Shown here in pieces: positions 43,104 to 51,025 of a stretch of 64,000 nt of DNA. The stretch is taken from assembly GCA_900770395.1 (NCBI GenBank), contig CAAGKM010000042.1:46583-110582 (forward strand), in the 5' to 3' direction. The translations under genes and the position numbers were made by a program. The notes under the pieces were generated by a model. That model was not told the DNA's origin and made no database searches. It saw nothing but the letters and a program-made list of their open reading frames with translations. Every line of letters begins with the position of its first letter. The stretch's first letter is position 1. This DNA comes from an uncultured Prevotella sp. (lineage in GTDB: Bacteria > Bacteroidota > Bacteroidia > Bacteroidales > Bacteroidaceae).

Positions 43104-45512
43104 TCAGTTATTATTTAAATGGCTGTTTAGTCCGTTTATGATTTTGCGAATCTCGGTGAGGATGACTGCGGCATGGGCTTTTAGCTCCTTGTCTGTCAGC
43201 GTGCCGATATGTTCTGGAGTGAGGGCGGTGAGCTGCTGCAATGCATGGAATCCTGTCATTGTGAGTGTAGGCATAGACTTATGTGCAATGTGTGCCAGTT
43301 GTGGGCGGTCAGGCAGTGTGTCGCCTACAGCCTTGGCTATACCTTCAGCATATAGCTCCAGCTGACTGACAAAGCTGCGCATAATGTCAGCAGCGGCATC
43401 GGGGTCGCCGGCAGCAAAGGAGGTGAGCGACGAGAAGTCGTAAAGATGTAATGAGTGCATGAGCCGCTGGCGGTCGATGGGCTTGAACAGGCAGTCGGAG
43501 AATCCCGCCCTCAACAGTTGTTGGCGTATGCCCGGGTCGTGGGCGGTCATGGCTATTATCCGTATTTCGGGATGTTGGGCTTTTACCGACTCCATCAGCT
43601 GCTCTCCGCCCATTTCAGGCATTTCCACATCCATCAGTATCACGTCGGGGCATTCAGCGTCTATTGCCTGCATTGCTTCTGCTGCGGTATTTGCGGTATG
43701 TATGTTTAGTGTGCTGCCGTCGGCTGCCGACATGCGGGCTGTCTGCTCCTTAAGCAGGCTGAGCTGCAACGGGTCATCGTCGACGATAAGAATGTTTCGG
43801 CATGCCGTGGTGTCAGAGGAGTATTCGGTGCCATCTGCGGCGGTGCTGTCCTCAGCCATATTGCTGCAAGAAGTATTCTGAATAGCAGCGTTTGTGGCAG
43901 ACTCCACGGGAACTGCCACGCTGAAGGTTGTGCCGCTGCCTTTTGCCGACACAACGCTGATGGTGCCTCCCAGCAGATTGACAAAATCGTTTGTGATGGC
44001 AAGTCCGAGCCCCACGCCGTCGGCACCGCCGTTGCCGCCCAGACGCTTGAAGGCATCGAATATATGCTTTGTCTCGTCGGGTGTCATGCCCCTGCCGGTA
44101 TCCTTTACGTCAATGTGCAGCATTCTGCCGTCACGTATTTCTGCCTTTACCGTCACCTCCCCGTTGTCTGTATATTTCAATGCGTTGCTTACCAGATTGT
44201 CCAATATCTGCCGCAACCGAAAAGCATCGGCAGTGTATAGATTGCCTTGCGCGTCATTTATATGAGATGTCAGGCGCAGCCCCTTTCCCTTAGCTATCGG
44301 CATCATTGCCCTGATGCAGTCGTCCACAAGCTTATGCACGCTGAACGTCACCGTGTTGACCTCAGCCGTACCGTTCTCCATACGGCGGTGCTCCAGCAGT
44401 GCTGTCACAAAACGCATGAGGTCGCTTGCCGACATACGCACATTCTTGACACATCCTTCCACGCGGTGCCAGTCGCCGCTTGCCATATATTCGTCCATCA
44501 AGTCAATATATCCCAATATGGATGCTGCCGGAGCCTTGATGTCGTGTGTTATGGTCATTGTGAGCCGCTCTGTCTGTTCACGGGCTTCTTCCAGACTGCG
44601 GCGGTAGCGTTCCGAACGGCGGTAGTCGCGCCACACCTGCCACAGAAGCAGAACAACGGCAACCAATGCCACAGCCGTCAGCAATGCAATGTCGATAAAC
44701 ATCTTCCAGCGTGCCTCATAGTCGGCTGCAAATGCCTGCCGCAGCCTTATGTGCCCGTCGGTGCGCAGCTGGGTGAGCAGCTGTTGCGTCTTGTCAGCCA
44801 TCTCCACTCCAACCTTTTGCTGAGTTTTCACTTCATTCTTCCATTGCCTGTTTGCAGCCTTTAGTCTCCGCTCGTTGTCTATCTGAACTTCGGCAAGCAC
44901 TTTTGCCACGTCTTTTGCCACGTCCACCGACGTGTCGGAAACGGCATGACTGACATTTACCGTGTCGGAGCGTGAACCGCGGAAGGCATCGGTCAACCGT
45001 CGGAAGAAACCGCGCTTCGACTTGTTTATGGAGTATACGGTGTTGCGTTGTGTGGCATTCACCATCACCGAGTCGAGTCCGTTACGAAATTTTTGCTCCC
45101 TGTCTTTCAGGGCTGCATTTGCGTCATATTGTCCCATCAGCCGCATCAGTTTGAGTGTGTGCTCACGCTTGTCGGCTGTCAGGATTGCCAGTGAGTCTAT
45201 GCGTGCGGTCATTACAGTGTCGGTTATCGTTGACAGTCGCTTTGCTATGTCCAGTGTGCGGTCTACCGACATACTGTATTGCTCCCATCGGTCAATACCC
45301 ATGGTTATGGAATATTCGTATGCGGCAATGTCCATGCAGCCGCCAACCAAGCTGTCCAGCAGGTCGCGCTGCTCCAGATATTCGTCTTCCACGTCCGACA
45401 TACGTACAAACCTGCTTGTGTTTACGGCCATCAGCCATACAGCCACAGCCATCACCGCTATAATGGCGGCATAGCCCATAGCCACTTTAAAAGGCAGTTG
45501 TATTCTTTTCAT
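43104..45512 (-). CDS. Hybrid sensor histidine kinase with receiver and Hpt domains
   Basis: 802 residues from the ATG at 45512. Two membrane segments (about 10-31 and 272-293) flank a helical periplasmic sensor of about 240 residues without a recognised fold. Then HisKA with His323 (THDIKAPAASILGY), HATPase (NLVSNALKYT, DTGRGM, GVGLGLAI), a receiver with Asp628 (ILMDVEMPEMGG) and a C-terminal Hpt-like helical domain with His744 (IAHKSMPTL). This gives a full phosphorelay in one chain. The sigma-54 response regulator two genes away is the obvious final target. A -7 box lies 20 bp upstream. Ligand unknown. Confidence 0.9.
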   Translation of the reverse strand: MKRIQLPFKVAMGYAAIIAVMAVAVWLMAVNTSRFVRMSDVEDEYLEQRDLLDSLVGGCMDIAAYEYSITMGIDRWEQYSMSVDRTLDIAKRLSTITDTVMTARIDSLAILTADKREHTLKLMRLMGQYDANAALKDREQKFRNGLDSVMVNATQRNTVYSINKSKRGFFRRLTDAFRGSRSDTVNVSHAVSDTSVDVAKDVAKVLAEVQIDNERRLKAANRQWKNEVKTQQKVGVEMADKTQQLLTQLRTDGHIRLRQAFAADYEARWKMFIDIALLTAVALVAVVLLLWQVWRDYRRSERYRRSLEEAREQTERLTMTITHDIKAPAASILGYIDLMDEYMASGDWHRVEGCVKNVRMSASDLMRFVTALLEHRRMENGTAEVNTVTFSVHKLVDDCIRAMMPIAKGKGLRLTSHINDAQGNLYTADAFRLRQILDNLVSNALKYTDNGEVTVKAEIRDGRMLHIDVKDTGRGMTPDETKHIFDAFKRLGGNGGADGVGLGLAITNDFVNLLGGTISVVSAKGSGTTFSVAVPVESATNAAIQNTSCSNMAEDSTAADGTEYSSDTTACRNILIVDDDPLQLSLLKEQTARMSAADGSTLNIHTANTAAEAMQAIDAECPDVILMDVEMPEMGGEQLMESVKAQHPEIRIIAMTAHDPGIRQQLLRAGFSDCLFKPIDRQRLMHSLHLYDFSSLTSFAAGDPDAAADIMRSFVSQLELYAEGIAKAVGDTLPDRPQLAHIAHKSMPTLTMTGFHALQQLTALTPEHIGTLTDKELKAHAAVILTEIRKIINGLNSHLNNN

Positions 45513-45531
45513 AATCACAGTTTATTGACTG

Positions 45532-45561
45532 CAAAATTAGTCATTTTACCTCACAACCCAA
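45532..45561 (-). promoter_or_regulatory. Promoter of the hybrid kinase gene
   Basis: On the minus strand TAATTTTG (45539-45532), with TTG (45561-45559) 19 bp upstream. Start codon follows 20 bp after the -7 box. Confidence 0.6.
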
Positions 45562-45611
45562 TATAAATGGAGTTAAAAGAAACAAAAAGGGGTATTCCGC
45601 TGTTGCCAAAT

Positions 45612-45647
45612 AAAAAAGGCAGACCATCTTTTTACGAATGGACTGCC
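45612..45647 (-). terminator. Terminator of the 59-residue exported protein gene
   Basis: On the minus strand GGCAGTCCAT pairs with ATGGTCTGCC (one mismatch) and is followed by six T. It insulates the small gene from the kinase gene downstream. Confidence 0.75.
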
Positions 45648-45683
45648 CTGGAGCTTGCTCCGTTTCATTCTCTCTTTTTCACA

Positions 45684-45863
45684 TCATTGAGCTGTTGTGG
45701 TGTCGGCTGGAGCTGCCACTGAGTCGGCAGGAGTCGTCACTGTGTCGTTCTGTACAGTGTTGTTTACTGTTGCAGGATTTTCTGCCTTTACTGTGCCTAC
45801 AAAAGCGTTGCTCACTGATACCATTGCGAATGCAGCTACTGCTGCGAATACTAACTTTTTCAT
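45684..45863 (-). CDS. 59-residue exported protein, sigma-54 dependent
   Basis: It starts MKKLVFAAVAAFAMVSVSNA, a clear Sec signal peptide with likely cleavage after SNA or slightly later, followed by a short Thr/Ala/Asp-rich mature part (VNNTVQNDTVTTPADSVAAP and on to TTTAQ). No Cys, no known domain; the mature peptide of about 35-40 residues looks unstructured. A near-perfect sigma-54 promoter lies about 95 bp upstream of the ATG and an intrinsic terminator follows, so it is a single-gene transcript. It lies between the sigma-54 activator and the hybrid kinase. Function unknown; a stress or envelope signal peptide is possible. Confidence 0.8.
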   Translation of the reverse strand: MKKLVFAAVAAFAMVSVSNAFVGTVKAENPATVNNTVQNDTVTTPADSVAAPADTTTAQ

Positions 45864-45955
45864 AATTTCAATTCTTTTTTGTTATTAATAATATTGTTAA
45901 CTGTCAGTCTTTGTGGAACACGTTCTTGTTTTTTGTGTCCTCACTAAACAATGGC

Positions 45956-45970
45956 GCAACAAGCGTGCCA
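45956..45970 (-). promoter_or_regulatory. Sigma-54 (RpoN) promoter of the small exported protein gene
   Basis: Read on the minus strand the site is TGGCACGCTTGTTGC: the -24 GG and -12 GC are exactly 10 bp apart and 11 of the core positions of TGGCACrnnnnTTGC agree. The predicted start of transcription is near 45944. A gene for a sigma-54 activator lies just upstream. Confidence 0.75.
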
Positions 45971-46025
45971 AAACATTTATGAATAAAGTAATACTGTCTG
46001 TAACTTGCTGATAATTAATAATAAA

Positions 46026-46056
46026 AGAAAAACCGCAGCTTTTGGCACGGCTGCGG
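46026..46056 (-). terminator. Terminator of the sigma-54 response regulator gene
   Basis: On the minus strand CCGCAGC (46056-46050) pairs with GCTGCGG (46039-46033), followed by TTTTTC. Placed 60 bp after the regulator stop codon. Confidence 0.75.
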
Positions 46057-46062
46057 ACTGTG

Positions 46063-46089
46063 TGTGGAAACTGTGGAAAAAGTGTGGAA
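46063..46089. promoter_or_regulatory. Three TGTGGAA direct repeats upstream of the sigma-54 promoter
   Basis: TGTGGAA begins at 46063, 46072 and 46083, about 95-120 bp upstream of the sigma-54 promoter, the distance at which activator sites usually lie. They may bind the neighbouring NtrC-type regulator. Inference from position and repetition only. Confidence 0.4.
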
Positions 46090-46114
46090 TATTTCTACAC
46101 TTGTAGATTGTATG

Positions 46115-47479
46115 CTACAGCCCGTAACGGGCAATTTTGTTATAAATGGTCTTGCGGTCGATGCCGAGAAGCTGGGCTGCACGCGATTTATTTCCGCCTG
46201 TGGCAGCAAGGGCTTCTGCAATGCGGCGGCGCTCTTCATCAGCATCATGCAGCGTTGACGGAGCTGCGGACTGCTGTTGTATTACCGTTTCATGTGATGA
46301 TGTCTGTGGATTGGGCATTAGAGCCAGGTCGGTGTCAGTGATATAATTCCCTTTTGCCATGAGCGTGGCACGCCTCACCACGTTCTTCAGCTCACGCAGG
46401 TTGCCCGGCCAGTCATAGCGTGACATTTCCTCCATAGCCTTGGCGTTGAAGCCCGTGACATTACGGTCGAGCTGGGAGTTGGCTTGGTTCAGAAACAGAT
46501 TGGCAAAAAGATAAATGTCCGTACCCCGTTCGGCGAGTCGCGGCATGTGTATGGTAAATTCGTTGATGCGGTGGTACAAATCTTCGCGAAACACTCCCTC
46601 GCTCACAAGATGCTGCAAGTTGCCGTTGGTGGCACACACCAGACGTATGTCAATGTCTATTTCACGCATTGCGCCTACGGGGCGTATTCTCCGTTCCTGC
46701 AATGCTCTGAGCAACTGCACCTGTATGTCGTAGCTCAGGTTGCCCACCTCGTCAAGAAACAGCGTGCCGCCGTTGGCGGTCTCAAAGGCTCCCTTTTTAT
46801 CTGCGTCGGCTCCGGTGAATGCTCCACGCACATGCCCGAAAAACTCAGATGCCGCCACATCACGCGGAATGGCTCCGCAGTCGATTGCCAGAAACGGTTT
46901 GTCATTGCGGCGGCTCAGTTCATGAATGCGGCGTGCCACATATTCCTTGCCGGTGCCGCTTGCTCCAAGTATCAGTACCGACATGGGGGTGGGTGCCACC
47001 AATGCCACATAGTCATACAACTGGCGTGACACCTCGGAACGTCCTTCAATCCAGTCACTTTCCGCTGTCTTTTCCACGTCGTTTGCCGTAGATGCTTTGG
47101 AGGTGTCATTTTCGCCTATGGCATCATTAATTTTGGTAAGCAGAATATCCGGCTGACACGGTTTGGCTATGTAGTCGCATGCTCCGTGCTTCATGGCCTC
47201 CACGGCATTCTGCACCTCGGCATAGCTTGTCATCATGATAAATGGCGTGCCAACGGCACTACGCTGCATCCATTCCAGCAGGTATATGCCGTCACGGTCG
47301 GGCAACCGCATGTCGGACAGCACAAGGTTGAACTTGCTGCCTATAAGAGCCTTCACTGCATCGGAAACCCTCGTCACCCGCTCCACGTCATAGCCTTTCT
47401 TTCCGAGCCAAGTCTGCATCATCGTGCCGTATGTCAGGTCGTCTTCTACTATTAGTATTCGCTTTTTCTGCCTTTCCAT
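46115..47479 (-). CDS. Sigma-54 dependent response regulator, NtrC family
   Basis: 454 residues from the ATG at 47479 (MERQKKRILIVEDD); the frame is open 22 codons further but those are not family-like. Receiver domain with the phospho-acceptor Asp in LVLSDMRLPDRDG, then the AAA+ activator domain: Walker A GASGTGKE, the sigma-54 contact loop GAFTGA, Walker B GGTLFLDEVGNL, and RIRPVGA. A Fis-type HTH closes the protein (GGNKSRAAQLLGIDRKTIYNKI). All activator motifs are intact. Its likely kinase is the hybrid kinase downstream; the best nearby target is the small exported gene between them. Confidence 0.95.
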   Translation of the reverse strand: MERQKKRILIVEDDLTYGTMMQTWLGKKGYDVERVTRVSDAVKALIGSKFNLVLSDMRLPDRDGIYLLEWMQRSAVGTPFIMMTSYAEVQNAVEAMKHGACDYIAKPCQPDILLTKINDAIGENDTSKASTANDVEKTAESDWIEGRSEVSRQLYDYVALVAPTPMSVLILGASGTGKEYVARRIHELSRRNDKPFLAIDCGAIPRDVAASEFFGHVRGAFTGADADKKGAFETANGGTLFLDEVGNLSYDIQVQLLRALQERRIRPVGAMREIDIDIRLVCATNGNLQHLVSEGVFREDLYHRINEFTIHMPRLAERGTDIYLFANLFLNQANSQLDRNVTGFNAKAMEEMSRYDWPGNLRELKNVVRRATLMAKGNYITDTDLALMPNPQTSSHETVIQQQSAAPSTLHDADEERRRIAEALAATGGNKSRAAQLLGIDRKTIYNKIARYGL

Positions 47480-47571
47480 GTCCGTCAGTATGTTACTTTT
47501 TTGCAAAAGTAGATAAAAATGACAGCAGAACAAAATATAAAGCAAAGTTTTAATATTTTTTATGCCGGGAT

Positions 47572-49548
47572 TTACCTGAATCCTATGCGCCTTGTTGTCT
47601 CCACCCGATGTTTCTGCGACAGTGGAATATCTTCGGCAACAATAATGGAGAGTTGTTCGGCGGTTGGTGACGCTTCTTTGCTTAGTCTTACAGCCATTGC
47701 CGGTATGATGTCAATTTGTATCAGGTTCATCACATAGCGTGCGTTGCCGAACGACTCGTTGCGGCTGGCGCAGGCGTTGGCGATGTTTGCTCTCAGCTTT
47801 TCCGTTGCCTCCTCTGTCAGGCAGTATTTGTTTGTGTCGAAATAGCGATGGGCAATCTCCATCAGCTCGTCCTCGCCATAGTCTTCAAATAGGATGATGT
47901 TCGACTCAGGTATGCGTGAGCTAAGTCCAGGATTTATCTCAAACATCCTTCTCATCGGCTTGGTGTAGCCTGCGAGAATCAGCATCCAGTCGCGGTTGCT
48001 CTCATCTGCGAGCGCTGTCATCAGTGTCTCAATCACGAAGCGGCCAGGGTCGCGAGGGTCCTGTGGCTGAAACAGCTGGTATGCCTCGTCTATAAACAGT
48101 ATTCCGCCCTGTGCCTCTTCCAGCGCCTTCAGTGTGTTCTCGCCCTCTGAGCTGTAGTATTGCCCTATCAGGGTGGAGCGTTCCCTAACCACCACATGTC
48201 CCTTCGACAATACACCAGCCTCGTGCAGTTTCTGACCTATGATTTTCGCCACTGTTGTCTTGCCTGTTCCTGGTGAGCCGAGAAACATCGAGTGCATAGG
48301 CATCTGCGTCTCAGGCAGTCCGGCAAGCATTCGCCTTCTGTTAAACTGCGCCGTTATGGCATAGCGTTCCACCTTGTTCTTTACCGATTCCAGTCCTACA
48401 AGCTGGTCGAGCGCATTCTGTGTGTTCTCTTTCCCGTCATTAATGAAATCATTATCGTTGTTGTCGCTTGTGAAGATGTTGTTGTCATCATCATTCATGA
48501 TGTCGTCGAAATCCTCGTTGCCGATGCTGTCATCATCGTCCCCGTTGACATCTTCTGTGCAGTTTTTCGCTCCTTCGATAAACTCGTCCAGTAGTCTGTC
48601 AAAGTCATCCTCGTCAAATTTCTCTATTATATCGAGCTTCTCGGGACAGTTGTCGCCGATGTAGGCTTTCATGCTCTTTTCCACGTCGGGCAACTCGTAG
48701 TCAGTTTTTTTCACTATGTATTTCTCTGTGATAGTGCCTTCAATGTCGGTTGCTCCCATATGAAACGGTATCACACCGAGCAGATAGGTCATACATCTCA
48801 CCTCGGTATAGCCATATCCGCTCACTCCGTTGAACATTGTGAACGTCTGTTCCACGATGTAGTCTTCGCCGTCGGGCTGTGGCACAACATAATTGGTGAA
48901 CTCGCCGCCGTTGTTTGTCACAGTCCTGATGAACAGCTCGGGCATGCATCCGTGCAGCATGGGGTGGGCGAGTCGCAACTTTATTCTCACGGCCACGTTG
49001 GTCTTTCCCTCCACGCTTATCGCCACCTGCCCACGTGGCTTCTGTCTGCCGCATTTATATATGCAACCCTCCATTGGCTCCAGCCATTTTGTGGGCAGCT
49101 TTTTCACTGCCGGCATTTTGAAGAGGTTTATGTTGTGGCTTTTGTAGATGTGATGCGTCCTCTTGTTTATCACTACAATCTGAAACGGGTGGTGCGGAGT
49201 GTCCCCGTAGACTCTCACGGGCAGGGTCACCATCTCCCTGTGTATATCCTGCTTGGCATCCATCTTCAGACAGATGTCCTGTGATGATATTGTCTCTTGA
49301 TCTATTCTGTCGATAATTTCCACAGAAACGGTTCTGTTTATGCCTGATGGCGAGTCGGTACAGGCACTTGTGTTGGCAAACATGATTGCCACGGTTATGT
49401 TGCCGTTGCTTGGGAAGAACATATAGTCGTGACATTCGTCGAGTATCGAGAGGTTTGCGCTTTCGGCAGTGATTGCCGCAAACTGATGATCGAAAATGTT
49501 TGGTCTTACATTCAGTGATGCGATTTGAAGTTTCTTGTCTGTATTCAT
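47572..49548 (-). CDS. AAA+ ATPase, CbbX/SpoVK-like, with large uncharacterised N-terminal region
   Basis: 658 residues. The C-terminal part (about 380-640) is an AAA+ module: VGLESVKNKVERY, Walker A GSPGTGKTT (424-432), Walker B ILFIDEAYQLF (from 483), AGYTKPMRRMFEINPGLSSRI with the arginine finger. This matches CbbX, SpoVK and the ATPase of EccA type. Residues 1-300 are beta-rich with no family I recognise and are joined by a very acidic linker (about 310-376, Asp/Asn/Glu). It lies 92 bp upstream of the sigma-54 regulator gene on the same strand and may be co-transcribed. No signal peptide, so cytoplasmic. Partner unknown. Confidence 0.85.
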   Translation of the reverse strand: MNTDKKLQIASLNVRPNIFDHQFAAITAESANLSILDECHDYMFFPSNGNITVAIMFANTSACTDSPSGINRTVSVEIIDRIDQETISSQDICLKMDAKQDIHREMVTLPVRVYGDTPHHPFQIVVINKRTHHIYKSHNINLFKMPAVKKLPTKWLEPMEGCIYKCGRQKPRGQVAISVEGKTNVAVRIKLRLAHPMLHGCMPELFIRTVTNNGGEFTNYVVPQPDGEDYIVEQTFTMFNGVSGYGYTEVRCMTYLLGVIPFHMGATDIEGTITEKYIVKKTDYELPDVEKSMKAYIGDNCPEKLDIIEKFDEDDFDRLLDEFIEGAKNCTEDVNGDDDDSIGNEDFDDIMNDDDNNIFTSDNNDNDFINDGKENTQNALDQLVGLESVKNKVERYAITAQFNRRRMLAGLPETQMPMHSMFLGSPGTGKTTVAKIIGQKLHEAGVLSKGHVVVRERSTLIGQYYSSEGENTLKALEEAQGGILFIDEAYQLFQPQDPRDPGRFVIETLMTALADESNRDWMLILAGYTKPMRRMFEINPGLSSRIPESNIILFEDYGEDELMEIAHRYFDTNKYCLTEEATEKLRANIANACASRNESFGNARYVMNLIQIDIIPAMAVRLSKEASPTAEQLSIIVAEDIPLSQKHRVETTRRIGFR

Positions 49549-49685
49549 AATAGTATAACATGATTTAATTTGGTTAATAAAAAAATGATAAAAACTCCCG
49601 GTGCCGTCAGATGTTGGCGGCGGTCTTTTGCCGTTGTGCCCCAGTCGGCAGTGGCGGCGTATGGTAAGAATGTGAAAGAGCGCAT
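49545..49685 (-). CDS. Possible 46-residue leader ORF overlapping the AAA+ start codon
   Basis: An ATG at 49685 opens 46 codons (MRSFTFLPYAATADWGTTAK, ending in a hydrophobic stretch FIIFLLTKL). Its TGA overlaps the ATG of the AAA+ gene in the ATGA arrangement typical of translational coupling. It lies within a long leader (transcription from about 49961). The composition is not especially protein-like, so this may be chance. Confidence 0.3.
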   Translation of the reverse strand: MRSFTFLPYAATADWGTTAKDRRQHLTAPGVFIIFLLTKLNHVILL

Positions 49686-49696
49686 TCGTCCCCTGT

Positions 49697-49735
49697 GGCA
49701 GTCATCGCAGGCGTTAGGACGCAATGATGGCTGTC
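49697..49735. other. Hairpin within the AAA+ gene leader
   Basis: GGCAGTCATC (49697-49706) and GATGGCTGTC (49726-49735) can pair over ten positions allowing two G-U pairs. It is in the predicted 5' untranslated RNA of the AAA+ gene. The rest of 49686-49967 shows no gene I can support. Confidence 0.4.
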
Positions 49736-49967
49736 ATGGATGAGTCACGTGAAAAAATACAATGTGTGTTACATCGTTTGTCACGACCCTTCCCGAGATG
49801 CTGTTGCGCTAAAAAATTGTTTTGTCATTTTGGTTTCACCTTCGTTTCTTCGCCATGGCATAATAAGCAAGTTTTTCTGCTCATGGCTTAACTGAAACGT
49901 TCCTCTTTTCATTATTTGCATGTTATACTTGTGTGTCGGCAATACTGCCCACCAATAAATTCGGCTG

Positions 49968-49998
49968 CAAATATACGGTGTTTTTCTTATACTGCAAA
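49968..49998 (-). promoter_or_regulatory. Promoter of the AAA+ ATPase operon
   Basis: On the minus strand TTTG (49998-49995) and TATATTTG (49975-49968) with a 19-bp spacer, a very good Bacteroidota promoter. It implies a leader of about 410 bases before the AAA+ ATG. Confidence 0.7.
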
Positions 49999-50225
49999 AT
50001 ATTTCCTGTAATTTGTATCCTCTGTTAACATTATTTTATAGATTTGGAATTCGTTCCTTTATTCCACAATGGTTAACAAATAATAAAATCACCGGCAATG
50101 TGATCGATTGTCAGTGATTTTTTTATATTATTAATAGGTTTGCAGCTACTCGTGCCCCAAATTTAATAATAAGGATAGGTGTGTTTTGCCACACTGAACT
50201 TCCTCAAATAATAAATATTATAAAT

Positions 50226-50327
50226 ATGGCACGTTGTAAGTGTAAAACAAGGCAAAAACCAGTGAGTGTACGCTCCTACAAACGAGTAAGGAATGGCAGT
50301 ATGGAACACGTCAATACTCATTGTTGA
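50226..50327 (+). CDS. Possible 33-residue basic peptide
   Basis: MARCKCKTRQKPVSVRSYKR continues with VRNGSMEHVNTHC. The pattern V-x-V-x-x-Y-x-R...G...V-x-x-H resembles very short basic proteins common in Bacteroidota, but only loosely. No promoter box was found directly upstream. The surrounding stretch 49999-50493 is AT-rich and shows no other gene. Confidence 0.3.
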   Translation: MARCKCKTRQKPVSVRSYKRVRNGSMEHVNTHC

Positions 50328-50493
50328 AGACTACCCAGGGTGGGTAAGCGCCTTGCGTTTTAAGGTTGTGGTGCAAACAACCGTCATTCACCTCTTCATT
50401 CTACAATAATCTACTATAATGAGGAGTTTTTAAAATTATAAATATGCCTGTATCCCGAAAAAATGTCAACAATTACACTATTTATAATAAAAA

Positions 50494-50776
50494 ATGATTA
50501 ACGAAACAAAGATAAATAGTCAGATTACCGAACTTGGGGAGCTTAGCAGACAAGGTTATAGAACTTTATGGAATGTCGTTGAAAATGCAGAATTTTGGTA
50601 ATGATGAAAGTTTATACGCCGGAGTCAGTGCCATACTATTTGATGCGGCGACGAGACTACATGAATATTGGAAAAGTTTAAAAGAGATTAGAATGTCGGA
50701 GGAAGACAGGGAGAAAATAAAACGTATAACCCAAAGAACTGAAAATAAAATAATGAGAATGAAACAGGTTGGATAA
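50494..50776 (+). pseudogene. Small hypothetical gene with a one-base frameshift
   Basis: An ATG at 50494 begins MINETKINSQITELG, then the frame fails at a run of four G (50536-50539). Leaving out one G gives a continuous protein of about 93 residues (…ITELGSLADKVIELYGMSLKMQ… and on to …RITQRTENKIMRMKQVG, stop at 50776). Mostly helical and charged; no family recognised. Either a real frameshift or an assembly error in the G-run; translation from a TTG at 50534 is a weaker alternative. A 14-bp perfect hairpin follows. Confidence 0.5.
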
Positions 50777-50780
50777 GGAA

Positions 50781-50816
50781 TAAATATGGCACGGCTTTCA
50801 CAACCGTGCCATATTT
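50781..50816 (+). terminator. Perfect 14-bp hairpin after the frameshifted gene
   Basis: TAAATATGGCACGG (50781-50794) and CCGTGCCATATTTA (50803-50816) are exact complements with an 8-base loop. There is no T-run, so it may stop transcription weakly or protect the RNA end. The left arm repeats the sequence that starts the small ORF at 50223. Confidence 0.5.
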
Positions 50817-50953
50817 AGAAAAACTTAAGTCAATAGGTATATCATTCCAAAAAATAATGGTCAAAATATTTGGTTTTTAACATAGAATGCAGCGAAACAT
50901 ATTCGTTTTTTAGATATTATTATTTTATAAATGCTAACTTTATCGAATAAACA

Positions 50954-50985
50954 TTTGTATATATAAAAGTTTTTTTGTATTTTTG
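50954..50985 (+). promoter_or_regulatory. Promoter of the GLUG-repeat surface protein gene
   Basis: TTTG (50954-50957) and TATTTTTG (50978-50985) with a 20-bp spacer. Start codon at 51026; an upstream in-frame codon at 50975 lies inside the promoter and is not used. Confidence 0.75.
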
Positions 50986-51025
50986 CACGAAAAAATTAAA
51001 GATACTTTCAAACAACTTGAGATTT

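Noticed and set aside
44247..44864. 205-residue plus-strand ORF opposite the hybrid kinase
   Set aside because: Rich in His and Cys in the way reversed GC-rich codons are; the kinase frame carries all domain motifs.
50810..50816. Second sigma-54 promoter on the minus strand at the TGGCACGG in the hairpin
   Set aside because: The -12 GC is missing at the needed spacing; the match is only half a site.
50975..51025. 17-residue extension of the GLUG protein
   Set aside because: It starts inside the -7 box and would spoil the signal peptide that begins at 51026.
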